Source of the DNA: Agrostemma githago
Lineage: Eukaryota; Streptophyta; Magnoliopsida; Caryophyllales; Caryophyllaceae
Reading direction: 5' to 3'
Assembly: GCA_958450325.1 (NCBI GenBank)
Contig: OY288262.1
Span: forward strand, 12,621,081 to 12,685,080
DNA: 64,000 nucleotides
Shown: positions 22,219 through 33,639 of the stretch, one piece after another
How positions within the stretch are numbered: the stretch's first letter is position 1
Layout: every line of letters begins with the position of its first letter
The notes under the pieces: model-generated
What the model saw: only the letters and a program-made list of their open reading frames with translations
What the model was told of the DNA's origin: nothing
The model's database searches: none
Made by a program: the position numbers and the translations under genes

Positions 22219-22776
22219 TGTAAGACATACGTTATGATTCCGATTATGAAATCTATCCCAAGATCATTATAGATTCGATTTAATGCAACCCAAAACAATC
22301 GATGAACGAAAGGAGGACTAACCTTGGTCCATGTCTTACGACGCACTCAATAACGATAATAATATAAGAAGAATAAAGACCCAAATATGATTCTCCTCCT
22401 TAACCCGTTGCTTTTACGTTTCCCTTGAGATGGAATAAGAAACAGAATAGCCTTCTTTATCTTTTCCTTTCACTTTCCAGTTTTCTTATGAGTCTGTAAT
22501 TTTCACATACATCAAACTGTACGTTCACTGTGTTGTTCATAACACAGTAATTGTGTGAAGAGTCATGTCTCTTCACAGATTACTGGATAGGATCAAAGGA
22601 TGGGCTAAACAATATATTGGGTAAGGAAGGTGGGAATATTAATTCCCGAACTTTAATTACGTTAACCGAAACCGAACCATCACGGTGTCGACTTTATATC
22701 AAAGTCCCGTTAAACGTGAACTCGTTATTTACAAACCCGAAAGACACAAGGCCATAAGAATATAAATATTCTAACA
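22219..22776 (-). repeat. 3' LTR of the copia element
   Basis: 558 bp; the right edge reads TTCTAACA, the complement of the TGTTAGAA start. Confidence 0.93.
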
Positions 22777-22787
22777 TTCTCCCACTT
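22777..22787 (-). promoter_or_regulatory. Polypurine tract, copia
   Basis: AAGTGGGAGAA on the minus strand directly precedes TGTTAGAAT of the 3' LTR. Confidence 0.85.
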
Positions 22788-23115
22788 GGCCTTAGTGTCA
22801 CTTAAAGGATCAATAATTATAATGTTCACCTTAAATTGAGCTCATTAAACTTTCTATAAAACTTTATAGATTTAGAATTAATTGAATCATGGCGGTCACA
22901 CATCATTCTGCGACATGATCCCTTCCATGTATCACAAATCAATCCTAACTCTTAACTAGCTATAATTTGAGAAAATACAATAATTCTCAAAATGATTACA
23001 TGTAATCTCCAATCATAAATGTATACATATATCATAATGATCACATGTACTTTATAGAGAAACATAACAATAAATGATATCAAAATGTCATAAACATAAT
23101 ATGAGCACACTACTT

Positions 23116-26100
23116 TTACATTAGCAAGGCTTTATCTACAACACCCATGCGCTCTACATGGCGAATAAACGCTTTAGGTGGTAATCCCTTAGTTAACGGA
23201 TCGGCTACCATTACATCCGTCCTAATATGCTCAATTGACACTCTACGTTTCTGCACATCCTCTTTAACTGATAAGTATTTCAGTTCAATATGCTTTGCAC
23301 CCTTAGAGTACTTATCATTTTTAGCGAAGAATACGGCTGCTTCATTATCACAGTAAATTCTCAGCGGCTTGGCTATACTATCGATGATTCCAAGTCCCGA
23401 GATAAAGTTCCGCATCCACAATGCATGAATAGTGGCTTCAAAGCATGCCGCATATTCAGCTTCCATAGTGGAGGTAGCAAAGATAGATTGTTTTCCACAT
23501 TTCCATGATACTGCTCCCTCAGCTAATAGGAAGACATAACCAAATGTTGATTTCCTAGTATCTTTACATCCGGCATGGTCTGAATCTGAATATCCAATAA
23601 CCTCTAGATCATTATCGGATCTTCTATATGTAAGCATGAACTCCTTGGTTCCTTGCAAGTACCTGAGCACTTTCTTTGCAGCTCTCCAATGGTCCATCCC
23701 GGGATCACTTTGATATCGACCCAACATTCCAACAGCAAAGCTGATGTCTGGTCGAGTACATGTTTGAACATAGTTCAAGCTCCCAACCACTGATGCATAA
23801 GGAATTCTTTCCATTTCTTTTCGTTCTAGCTCATTCTGGGGACATTGCATTTTACTGAACTTATCCCCTTTCTGTATAGGAACGATTCCAGGCGAGCAAC
23901 TCTCCATTCTATATCTCTCTAAAATTGAATTGATGTAAGTTTTCTGAGACAGTCCTAACAATCCTTGTGACCTATCACGGGTTATTTCAATCCCAATCAC
24001 ATAGGATGCCTCACCCATATCTTTCATCTCAAAATTTTAAGAGAGGTACTTCTTTACATCATGTAACATACCCATATTATTTGCAGCAAGCAAAATATCG
24101 TCAACATATAGAACTAAAATTACAAACTTACTCCCACTGATCTTCATATAGATAAACCGATCAACGATGACCTCTGTGAAACCATATGATGTGATAGTAT
24201 CATTAAACTTTAAGTACCACTGTCGGGAAGCTTGTTTTAGTCCATATATCGATTTTCTCAGCCTACAAACCTTGTCCTCATTACCTGGAGCTAAAAAGCC
24301 CTCAGGTTGCTTCATATATACTTCCTCCTCAAGTTCACCATTTAGAAAAGCGGTTTTCACATCCATTTGGTGAAGCTCGAGATCATAATGAGCCACCATT
24401 GCCAACACAATTCTTAAGGAATCCTTCTTAGATACTGGAGAGAAGGTTTCCTTATAGTCAATGTCGTCTTTCTGAGTAAAACCTTTGGCGACAAGTCGGG
24501 CTTTGTATCTTTCTATGTTCCCATTAGAGTCATTTTTGATTTTATAGACCCATTTCGACCCAATGGTCTTGGACCCTTCAGGTAACACAATTAAATCCCA
24601 CACTTTATTATCATCCATTGATTTCATCTCTTCTTTCATAGAAATTAACCACTTTTCAGAATCGTTACTTTCTATGGCATTTCGGAATGAGACGGGATCC
24701 TCACTAATACTTAAGTCACATTCACTTTCCACATGATAACACACATAATCATCTGAAATAGCAGGTCTTTTATCTCTTACAGACCGCCTTGGTTGTTCAT
24801 GTGGTGTATCATTTCCTCCTTGAATTGTGACTTCTGATTCATTGTTATTGTCATTTTGTGGGTGTTGAACATCATTATGTTGCTCCACTGTGTCATTTGA
24901 CTGTATAGATAAAATGGGTACAACTACTTTAGGTGCAACTTTAGAAGAGTGAATTTCTACCCGAATTTCATGAATATCCACATTTCGTGGTTTATCACTC
25001 CCACTAGTTTGACCATTCTCAATGAATCTAGCATTACCAGTCTCAACTATTCTCGTACTGTGGTTAGGACAGTAAAATACATACCCCTTTGACTTTTCAG
25101 GATAGCCAATAAAAAACCACTGACTGTCCTAGAATCTAGCTTCTTTTCATGAGGATTATATAACCTCACTTCAGCTTGACAACCCCATACTCTAAGATGT
25201 CTTAAGCTTGGTTTCCTTCCCGTCCACAGTTCATAAGAAGTCTTAGGAACTAACTTACTAGGAACCCGATTTAAAACATAGGTTGCGGTTTTTAATGCAT
25301 AGATCCATAAAGAAAGAGGTAAAGAACAATTACTTAACATGCTCCTAACCATTTCAATTAGAGTACGATTCTGCCTTTCAGCTACACCATTCTGCTAAGG
25401 TGTACCTGGCATAGTATATTGAGCACAAATGCCTATATTTTCTAGAAGCTTTGCAAACGGACCAGGACACTGACCATTTTCAGTAAACCTTCCATAATAT
25501 TCACCACCTCTATCCGATCTCACAATTTTTACCTTCTTTTCTAGCTGCCTTTCTACCTCATTCAAGAATATCTTGAGGACATTCACAGAATGAGCCTTTT
25601 CATGCAGTAGATAAGTGTATCCATACCGTGAGTAGTCATCAATAAAGGTGATAAAGTACTTTTCACTACTCCAAAAAGGAGCGTCAAAAGGTCCACAAAT
25701 ATCAGTGTGTATAATTTCAAGTAGCTGAGAACTTCTTGTGGCTGGTTTCTCTACTGTGTGTTTAGTATGTTTACCCTTAATGCATTCTATACACACATCT
25801 AGGTCACTAAAATCTAACTGAGGAAGAATTTCATTCTTTACCAACCTCAATAACCTTTCTTTAGATATGTGACCTAGTCTTTGATGCCACAAGTAAGCTG
25901 AACTTTCATCTGATGCACTACGTTTAATGCCTCTACTCTCAACATGATACAAAGATTCAGAAAAATTAACATCAAGATTGAACTTATAAAGTGAATCGCA
26001 TAAAGTACCACTACCACAATAATAATCATTCAGGTACAAAGTAAACAATCCAAGTTCAAACTTAATCTTAAAACCTACATCATCCAATTTACTTAATGAT

Positions 26101-26340
26101 ACAAGATTTCTAGCACATTCGGGTACATAGAGACAATTTACAAGATCTATTCGACAACCAGTGTCTAAGATCAAACGATAGGTCCCAATGCCCTCAATTC
26201 GTGCCTTCATCCTGTTTCCCATGGATAGATATTCATTTGGTCCTCTTATGGGCCGGATCGAACTGAATCCGTGTTTAATATGAGAAATGTGAGTAGTAGC
26301 ACCAGGTATTATTAGGCACTTCAATAAGGTTTGATTCAAA
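23116..26340 (-). pseudogene. Copia pol (protease, integrase, RT, RNase H)
   Basis: Protease: the region around GATTHIS (~26,300) has Ile-Pro where the catalytic Asp-Ser/Thr should be, so the enzyme is probably dead. Integrase: the zinc finger (GHISKERLLRL...CIECIKGKH) and core (HTDICGPF, RSDRGGEYYG) lie at 25,870-25,440; a TAG at about 25,396 then interrupts before QNGVAERQNRT. A frameshift follows near 25,110. RT: TAFLNGELEEEVYMKQPEGF and YVDD (~24,095) lie in 24,981-24,037, which ends in TAA. RNase H: GYSDSDHAGCKDTRKST, EAEYAA and YCDNEAA are in 24,027-23,116, an open frame to the natural stop. Only a few breaks separate otherwise well-kept domains. Confidence 0.88.
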
Positions 26341-27165
26341 GCATACGGAACAATAATGCATACCTCTCTTTTCGAACCAATCTTTCATTTTTGGACATTC
26401 TTTCTTGAAATGTCCTTTTTTCTTACAAAAGAGACACTTCAAATCCTTTTTCATCTTACTTTCGGGTCCTTTAATGTAATATTTGCCCTTGTTTTTGCCT
26501 TTCCAACCTGGTGTGCTGCTGCTGGCTCCTTCATGACCTACAAGTTGGACAACTGGGGTTTTTGCCTTCTTTAATCTCCCTTCCTCCTGAATGAGCATAG
26601 CCTTTAACTCTTGAAATTTCCATTTAACCGATAATGTGTTATAATTCACTTGGAACTGGCTAAACTCATTAGGTAGAGAGTTAATAACAAATTGCACCAA
26701 GAAGGAATCATTTACTTCCATCCCTAGCTTCTTTAACTTTGCTGCCAGATTTGACATTTCTGTCACGTGAGTATGCATTGATTCGTCATATTTCTTATTA
26801 GTCAGTTCACTCATAAGACTACCCGTTATTGACTTGTCTGCAGCTCAGATTGGGAGCACTCCTTTATCTTTTTCAAGAATTCCCTCGCTTTCTCTATTTT
26901 AGGCATTGATGGCTTAATACTTTCAGCCATTGTCAATCTCATGAGGGTTAAGCCTGTTAGAGCGTTCCCACGACTCATATAAGGAAATTTCTTCCTTAGT
27001 GCTCTTGTCGGTTATGGCTGAGGGTTCCTCATCAGAAATTATGGCTAGGTCGAGTGCCATAATACCCAGTGTGAACCGGATTTCCTCGGACCATTCATCA
27101 TAGTTAAGCCCATTAAACTTAGTAACAGAGTTAGCGGATGCAGGTAAATTAGATGAGACTGAAAA
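26340..27165 (-). pseudogene. Copia gag
   Basis: The capsid region starts near 27,165 (KFNGLNYDEW near 27,110). The UBN2-like helical part follows, and the nucleocapsid knuckle CLFCKKKGHFKKEC lies at about 26,395-26,440. No start codon is visible in frame. Frameshifts near 26,935 and 26,840 break the N-terminal half; the part from 26,814 leftwards is open. Confidence 0.75.
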
Positions 27166-30086
27166 ATTTACACATGCTTAACCTATTAGTGCTTTGAAAA
27201 CTTAATACAGATTCAAAAACATTACATACACATTTAAGTAACCTTTGGGCAATACTAAAATGCATATACTACAATCGATGTTTATAAATACTTTAATAGT
27301 CAATTATGAACATACCAAAATTTTAAATGAATGACATCTTTAGACATACATAACATTCAAATTTCGTACAAATAATAATTTAACATTTTCATATTATTAT
27401 CTATATTTCATGTTCCTCCTTTGGGTGGTCACATAAACATATATAATAAAATATAGGACTTTAATATATAACATCTCTATAATATGGTCTAAAAAACCAT
27501 TTAAACTCTTCATATGTTTAAGGGTATCATAACAAGGTCACTTTGGTGACTAACATGTACATACAATATAAACATTTAAACTTTCATGAATATAATTATC
27601 TTGATGTGATAACAATCTCTAACAAAATACCCAGAAAACATGCAACATCATTGGGTATAAATAAAAGTAGCAAAACTGAACAACAAAACATTCGTAATTT
27701 TGTTGTACAAACTATTACGGAGTAATATACCTACTGTCCATTATATTCCATATAATACTATATGCAGCGGAGATGAAGAAAATACATATTACACTGGTAG
27801 ATATTGACATACATACAATGCTGGATTTCACACAGAAACTTAAAAAAAAACATGAATTCTTCCTTTTTTTATGCACATACGAAGTTAACCGTATAACTTT
27901 TCTGCCATAATCATCCTACCATGTCACACGTGTGCTTTTAATGTGTAATATGAAGAAAAACATGGCTATCAAATAAACATGACACAAATACAGTGACATA
28001 TATCATGAGTATACAATCATTCAATCAATACATTATTTTAATGGCCAAGTTAATAAACTAACATGAGTGAGAACCAATCATAATTATTGCATACTGTAAC
28101 ATGTAGTACTTTGAAGATGTTACTTCTATATATATAATAAAAAGTCAAGCTTTTATGCATCCATTTATAACACTCACTTTTGAGTGAATATAATTGTGCC
28201 ACATCATGAGCCTTCTTTGAACGCCACATGGCGCAACAAATTATCTCACATTCAACATTTGCTTTTCTTAAACACAAAAAAACATGGACTCTATATCTAT
28301 CTATACTATATTATAAAAAGTCAATCCTTTTGCATTAGCCTAAACTATCTACTACTACTAATCACTCATTTCACTCATTCTAAACCCACCTCATGCCGCC
28401 ACGTGTCCTATCTCTTCACTATTATCCTAACTCTTCACTGTTACTATTACTATCTACCTATCTACGAGTATAATAAAACTCCTTTGCCGTCTCTATCTAT
28501 TTAGCTTCCTCAACCTCTTCGCATTCCCGTCTTAAATTGGATGCAGTAATTCCTGTCTTAAATTGGATGCAATTTAAGTCGTCTTCACCTATTAATAGAA
28601 CATAGATACGTTCAAATGACTTCTCCCATCTACTCGCATCCAAACGTCGCTCGACAAAACTCAGCTCAACATATATTCGCCGGCCATCATCCTCCACGAT
28701 ATGTTTCGACTCTTTCGCTTGGTCTATTTCCTCCAAACGAAGTAAATATTTTCGTAGAGGTATGCTTATATATCTATACTATAATATCATACGTAAATAA
28801 TGAGTATGTAGGCGCACGACATAGGTGGTCTAGCTTGGGATATTTTGTACATCGAACAATACATTATATTATGTATTATTTAGTTGCCGACTTTATACAG
28901 ATTAGTTGTCATTGTGTGTCGTCATCAGGAAGGATGGATACCGTCGTTGGCTGCACATTAACATTGTTGTACATTATGCAGAAACACCACCTTACTGATA
29001 CGCTGCATGACGTATTAATTTGTGCTTAGTTGTTGCTGCATTATTACACGATACTTTTACGAGGACGAGACTCAAGAAAGTTGGAGGAATAACACAAGAA
29101 TGTCTCATACACAAGGAGGGCAAACACAATATACGTGTAGTGGCCAACAACCTACTAGATTGCTTTAATTTTATTAAGTTTACTCTCTTCGACGGTCAGA
29201 TGACGATTTAAGTCACTAAATATATTTCTTCTCTACGGATTTGGTTGTTGGTTAATCTGTATCTATATTATGTATTACACATTTACGCTTCTTACATGCT
29301 TAGAATTACACATGTTTATTCAACTTAGTATGTCTACATTTCCCCTTTTACACATTTCTAATGCAAGTATAAAATTTTAGTTAGGTGAAAAAATTAACAG
29401 ACAACATTTTATTTGTAATAATAAATATTATACGTATCCGTGCATTGCACGGGTGACAAAACTAGTTTAATATGACAATCAGACTAAATCCTCTCAAACT
29501 TGATCCGCTTATTAACATGATAAATAAAGAGACCAAAAAGGGGCATTCAATTGCCAAGCAAAATATAAATGTAAAAACAGAGCATATGATTGTTCGTACA
29601 AACAGAGTATATGCATTAAAAAAAAAAAAAAAATAATTATCATAATTATATCATCATCATTATTTACAATGCGAACCAATCTCTTCATTGGTTTTATAAA
29701 CAAACATGTTATTATTATGCTAATTATTATTATGCTAACCATATCATCATTATGCGAACCATTATAAACAAACAGACTGGTCGAATCATTGTTATTATGT
29801 GAACCATAACATCTGCATACTGATTTGATAAACAAACAAACAGAAACTCTACAATTCATAATGATTTTATAATGTCATCGTAATTATCATTGTGCCGCAT
29901 AAATACATCACAAAACAAATTAATATAATAACAAAGTATAACAATACTGCAAAGTGTACAAAAAAATATGACGAAATACTTTCTGTAATTGTACTGTCAT
30001 ACATACAATATGAAAACCGGAGAATCCATAACAAAGGCAACTTGATTGCATAAATTCATACGGATAAATTAAACGAATCTATACTC
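27166..30086 (-). other. Copia 5' leader with nested Helitron
   Basis: AT-rich sequence between primer site and gag without a recognisable gene. A leader of about 1.75 kb remains when the Helitron at 28,300-29,467 is removed, which is long for a copia element. A second Helitron-like 5' end at 28,125 suggests that part of this leader is also foreign. The pyrimidine-rich ATTTTTCAG near 27,160 could be a splice acceptor, but this is weak. Confidence 0.5.
28300..29467 (+). mobile_element. Helitron, non-autonomous (1.17 kb)
   Basis: The 5' end is TCTATACTATATTATAAAAA and the 3' end is CTAG. A hairpin CCGTGC-ATT-GCACGG (29,440-29,454) ends about 10 bases before it. The insertion lies between A (28,299) and T (29,468), with no target duplication, as expected for rolling-circle insertion. 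No Rep/helicase is encoded. Two short frames (28,736-28,497 minus; 29,020-29,211 plus) are not recognisable. Confidence 0.85.
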
Positions 30087-30098
30087 GCTCTGATACCA
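30087..30098 (-). promoter_or_regulatory. Primer-binding site (initiator tRNA-Met), copia
   Basis: On the minus strand TGGTATCAGAGC follows the 5' LTR after two bases. This is the typical plant copia site. Confidence 0.9.
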
Positions 30099-30100
30099 AC

Positions 30101-30658
30101 TGTAAGACATACGTTATGATTCCGATTATGAAATCTATCCCAAGATCATTATAGATTCGATTTAATTCAACCCAAAACAATCGATGAACAAAAGGAGGAC
30201 TAACCTTGGTCCATGTCTTACGACGCACTCAATAACGATAATAATATAAGAAGAATAAAGACTCAAATATGATTCTCCTCCTTAACCCGTTGCTTTTACG
30301 TTTCCCTTGAGATGGAATAAGAAACAGAATAGTCTTCTTTATCTTTTTCTTTCACTTTCCAGTTTTCTTATGAGTCTGTAATTTTCACATACATCAAACT
30401 GTACGTTCACTGTGTTGTTTATAACACAGTAATTGTGTGAAGAGTCATGTCTCTTCACAGATAACTGGATAGGATCAAAGGATGGGCTAAACAATATATT
30501 GGGTAAAGAAGGAGGGAATATTAATTCCCGAACTTTAATTACGTTAACCGAAACCGAACCATCACGGTGTCGACTTTATATCAAAGTCCCGTTAAACGTG
30601 AACTCGTTATTTACAAACCCGAAAGACACAAGACCATAAAAATATAAAAATTCTAACA
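30101..30658 (-). repeat. 5' LTR of the copia element
   Basis: 558 bp, nearly identical to 22,219-22,776. The promoter would drive transcription leftwards. Confidence 0.93.
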
Positions 30659-30663
30659 TCATC

Positions 30664-32739
30664 TATTCATCGACGACAGTTTCCTAGTGAACAAGATAAA
30701 AGGGTATAATGCTCAAAACTATACAAAGAGATCCATGTATTACGATGAATTAAGCACAAAGAGATCATTTTCTGGCGACTTATTATAAAAAAGGAAAATT
30801 AAGTTGAAAATTTACAACTACTCAGTACTCACTCTCACACCCAACCTCATTATCCTTCTCACACAAAAATCATTGACATCCCAATAACTAAAGCTCAATG
30901 ATATCAGGATATGTTTCTCAACAAATGTTATACAAATATTAAACCACACCATTTATTTGACACATACAGAAGACTATTTACACAAAAAATACTTGAAATA
31001 ACACTGCCTCAGTCACATTGCCACACAACCTGTTAACCGTATAATTAAAAATTGAGCACAGAAGTATATGAGTTGGCCTCAAAATGTGAAATAGTCTCGT
31101 ACATTGAGCACGTAGGTATAGAAGATACAAACCTTCAATTTTATATTAGGGAAAACTTTGCCATACGTGCATGGTAGTACGTCCATGTCAAAATTCAATG
31201 TTTACCTAAGAAGACAAAAATATGAAATTGATTCTATGGCAAGTATATTTTCATAAGTCACACGGCCAACGTGCCACGATATACAATCCACCAGTTGAGA
31301 ATCAGCACGCACCTTTAATTCATCATGTTTCAGAGGGTTCATCTGAGCTAGCTGTGCCTCAGCATCATGCAACTAATCTTGCAGTGACCTTTTTTCGGTT
31401 GAAAATTTTGAAGTCATCTCACCTCAGTCAGCATAATGCCATTCAAGTTGCCTTTCGATGTCATGTAATTGTTATGAAAATTCCTAATTTTCACAAACAA
31501 ATCGATATATCTTTGTCTTCATATCAGACTGGCATTGCGTGGAACAGTCAATAATAAACAAGAGAATCCTATTTCAAATACTTTTATAAAAATATTGAAT
31601 ACTATATTGACCTAAGCTTAAGTACCTTAAGACGGCTATTAATGGACTTAAAGTCGATAAACTTTTGTGATACATGAGCTTTTACCTTTTGCTGAGTGGT
31701 GGTTGTTCTAACTCAATATTATTTGAATCGTTTGATGAAAGAAACAAGCACAAAAAATCGACAAGTGCACAAAACCATGGAAGATTTATAGAAATACACA
31801 AAATACATACACAAAAAATTGATAAATGACGCACAACAAAAGCCCCAAAATCTAATGAAGTCATTAAAATAAAATTAGGGTAGAAATTAGGGACAAAAAA
31901 GCGTTCTAAATGATTTGTAGAAGATTATGCATCAAAACAGAATTGAAATATTACCTTAAATCGAAATAGGGATTCATTAATTAGGGACAAAAATGATGTT
32001 TGTTCTGTTCGTCGTGTTTGTCTTCGTCGGGATCGTGTCTTCTCAGTTCATCGGCTTTATCTTTAATTTCGTCGTATCTTCACCTTCATTGGGTTCTTCG
32101 TCTTCCTCAGGACCAGGCGTCTGAAGGCAAATGAGATCAAGGGTTTCTATGTTTCTAAATCTTCTATGAGAGGTTTGAGCCTTGAGGTATGCCCTATAGA
32201 CTAGTAAATGAACGCATTTAAATTTGAACTTGGCATGACTTGAACTATTTTGTTAGGCCAGTCGACACCTGAGAAAAATAATCCAAAAAAGGCTCGAATC
32301 TAAAATAAGTGGTCGTGATTTTCATGACCCAAAAATGGCGTAACTTGAACACAACCCAGTTGACTCTTTCCTTGGTACTAATTACGACCCAAGTATTTTG
32401 ACTTGCGATGACCAAACGCGCACATGACACGAACTCATAAAATTAAATCGCATGTAAAAACTTGGTTCGACAAACTAATTAACAACACATATGACCCTAA
32501 TTTTTGGCCTGTGACCAAACTCGCGTGCCCTATCTCGTTTCAAATGCCTACTTATTAAATGAGCGCTTACTTATCGAGAATATAGAACAGACTTTGGCTT
32601 TCTAAGAATAAAGATATAATTTGGGATTTCTGTTTGTTTGTTTTGTTGTCTAAAATCTAACCTAACTTTCACATTCACGTTCTCATTTTTTATATTATTT
32701 TATTTACTCAATTGTGGGTTATCAATTATCCTAACGATA
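30664..32739. other. CACTA internal region right of the copia element
   Basis: Apart from the fragment at 31,288-31,472 I see no gene. Bases 31,960-32,170 have a GC content and T/C/G word use unlike the AT-rich surroundings and may be a captured 5' exon or UTR; I cannot identify it. Confidence 0.4.
31288..31472 (-). pseudogene. Coiled-coil-like gene fragment in the CACTA right arm
   Basis: The minus-strand frame reads QLHDIERQLEWHYAD, a stop, then GEMTSKFSTEKRSLQD, a stop, then LHDAEAQLAQMNPLKHDELK and on. The heptad-like Leu/Ala spacing and charged residues point to a coiled coil. Two in-frame stops mark it as dead. It is a probable captured exon on the same strand as the fragments at 20.2-21.3 kb, possibly from one source gene. 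Confidence 0.4.
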
Positions 32740-32982
32740 TTGCAACAAATTTAAAAAGTGTTGCTAGATGTTTCACTAAATGCAACAATTACTAAAAAAT
32801 GTTGCTAAAGCGTGTTATAATTGCAACACTTTTGTACAAATGTTGCATTTTTTTTTATTAAATGCAACATTTTTAAAAAGTTGTTGCATAGATAATATCA
32901 CTATTATAAATTGCAACAGAACAACAAAGTGTTGCAAAGTGTTGCATTTAAAATGTTGCAATAGACTCTTATTGTAGTAGTG
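32740..32982 (-). repeat. CACTA right terminal and subterminal repeats
   Basis: The same TGCAAC/GTTGCA words recur from about 32,740. The element ends in the complement of CACTACTACAATAAGAG before the CAC duplication. Confidence 0.85.
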
Positions 32983-32985
32983 CAC

Positions 32986-33639
32986 GATCTAAATAATCAA
33001 TCGCTCTCAAATTTTTACTCCATCAATTTAGATATTCAATCACTCTCAAATTCGATTATGACCTATAATTCAATAACGGATGAGTTAAATTGACTTTATG
33101 TATGACTTAAAATTGATTATCAAGTACTAATGAGGTAATATTTATTTAACAAAGGGTTTACATAAAAACAAAGAAAAAAAACACGATAAATAACAAAAAA
33201 TAGGAAAACAATCAATCAATAAATCAATATTATATTAATAAATCTGGAACTTTTCAAGCGATATGATTGGTCGAAATTTTTTAAATTATTTAATAAAAAG
33301 TTTTAATATATTTTTTAATTTAAATAAGAATATAAGAATTTGTATAAGATAAAATAATCCTACTCCACCTCAGATTTAAGCGATATTTGATTCGTATAGG
33401 AAAAAATAATCCTACTACACCTAAGATTAAAAAAATTATCACTATATAAACCGTCAATTATCACCTCAAAATACTACAAAAATTTAACAGAAACCACGTG
33501 GAACGTGTAGTCAATTCAATTTAAAGAATTTTTAAATATTTACGTGTATTTATTTATTCACCCAATAATCAATATTAGAAACTCCAAAAATATAAAATTA
33601 CGATAATTGTGTTGTTTACATATATATAAAACGGTAAAA
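32986..33639. other. Unassigned AT-rich sequence right of the CACTA element
   Basis: No gene, RNA or repeat recognised. Poly-A/T-rich, with scattered words resembling the array that follows. Confidence 0.5.

Larger units (their letters stand above)
22219..30658 (-). mobile_element. Ty1/copia retrotransposon inserted in the CACTA element
   Basis: Two 558-bp LTRs (22,219-22,776 and 30,101-30,658) are flanked by TCATC duplications (22,214-22,218 and 30,659-30,663). Read on the minus strand, the LTR begins TGTTAGAAT and ends CGTATGTCTTACA. The 5' LTR is at the right, next to an initiator tRNA-Met primer site. Order gag, protease, integrase, RT, RNase H identifies copia. I count about a dozen mismatches between the LTRs, roughly 2 percent, so the insertion is moderately young. 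The pol carries stops and frameshifts, so the copy is inactive. Confidence 0.93.
19436..32982. mobile_element. CACTA (En/Spm-type) DNA transposon with nested insertions
   Basis: The ends are inverted repeats starting CACTACTACAATAA, with 25 of 28 bases identical. They are flanked by a 3-bp duplication CAC (19,433-19,435 and 32,983-32,985), as the superfamily requires. Subterminal regions are packed with TGCAACATTTT-type words in both orientations, the usual transposase-binding arrangement. Without the copia insertion the element would be about 5.1 kb. I find no TNP2-like transposase, but exon-like fragments are present, so it is probably a non-autonomous, gene-capturing element. Confidence 0.88.

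Noticed and set aside
28497..28736. 79-codon minus-strand frame in the Helitron as a captured gene
   Set aside because: No recognisable domain, no splice signals, and Helitron sequence is AT-biased; cannot be supported.
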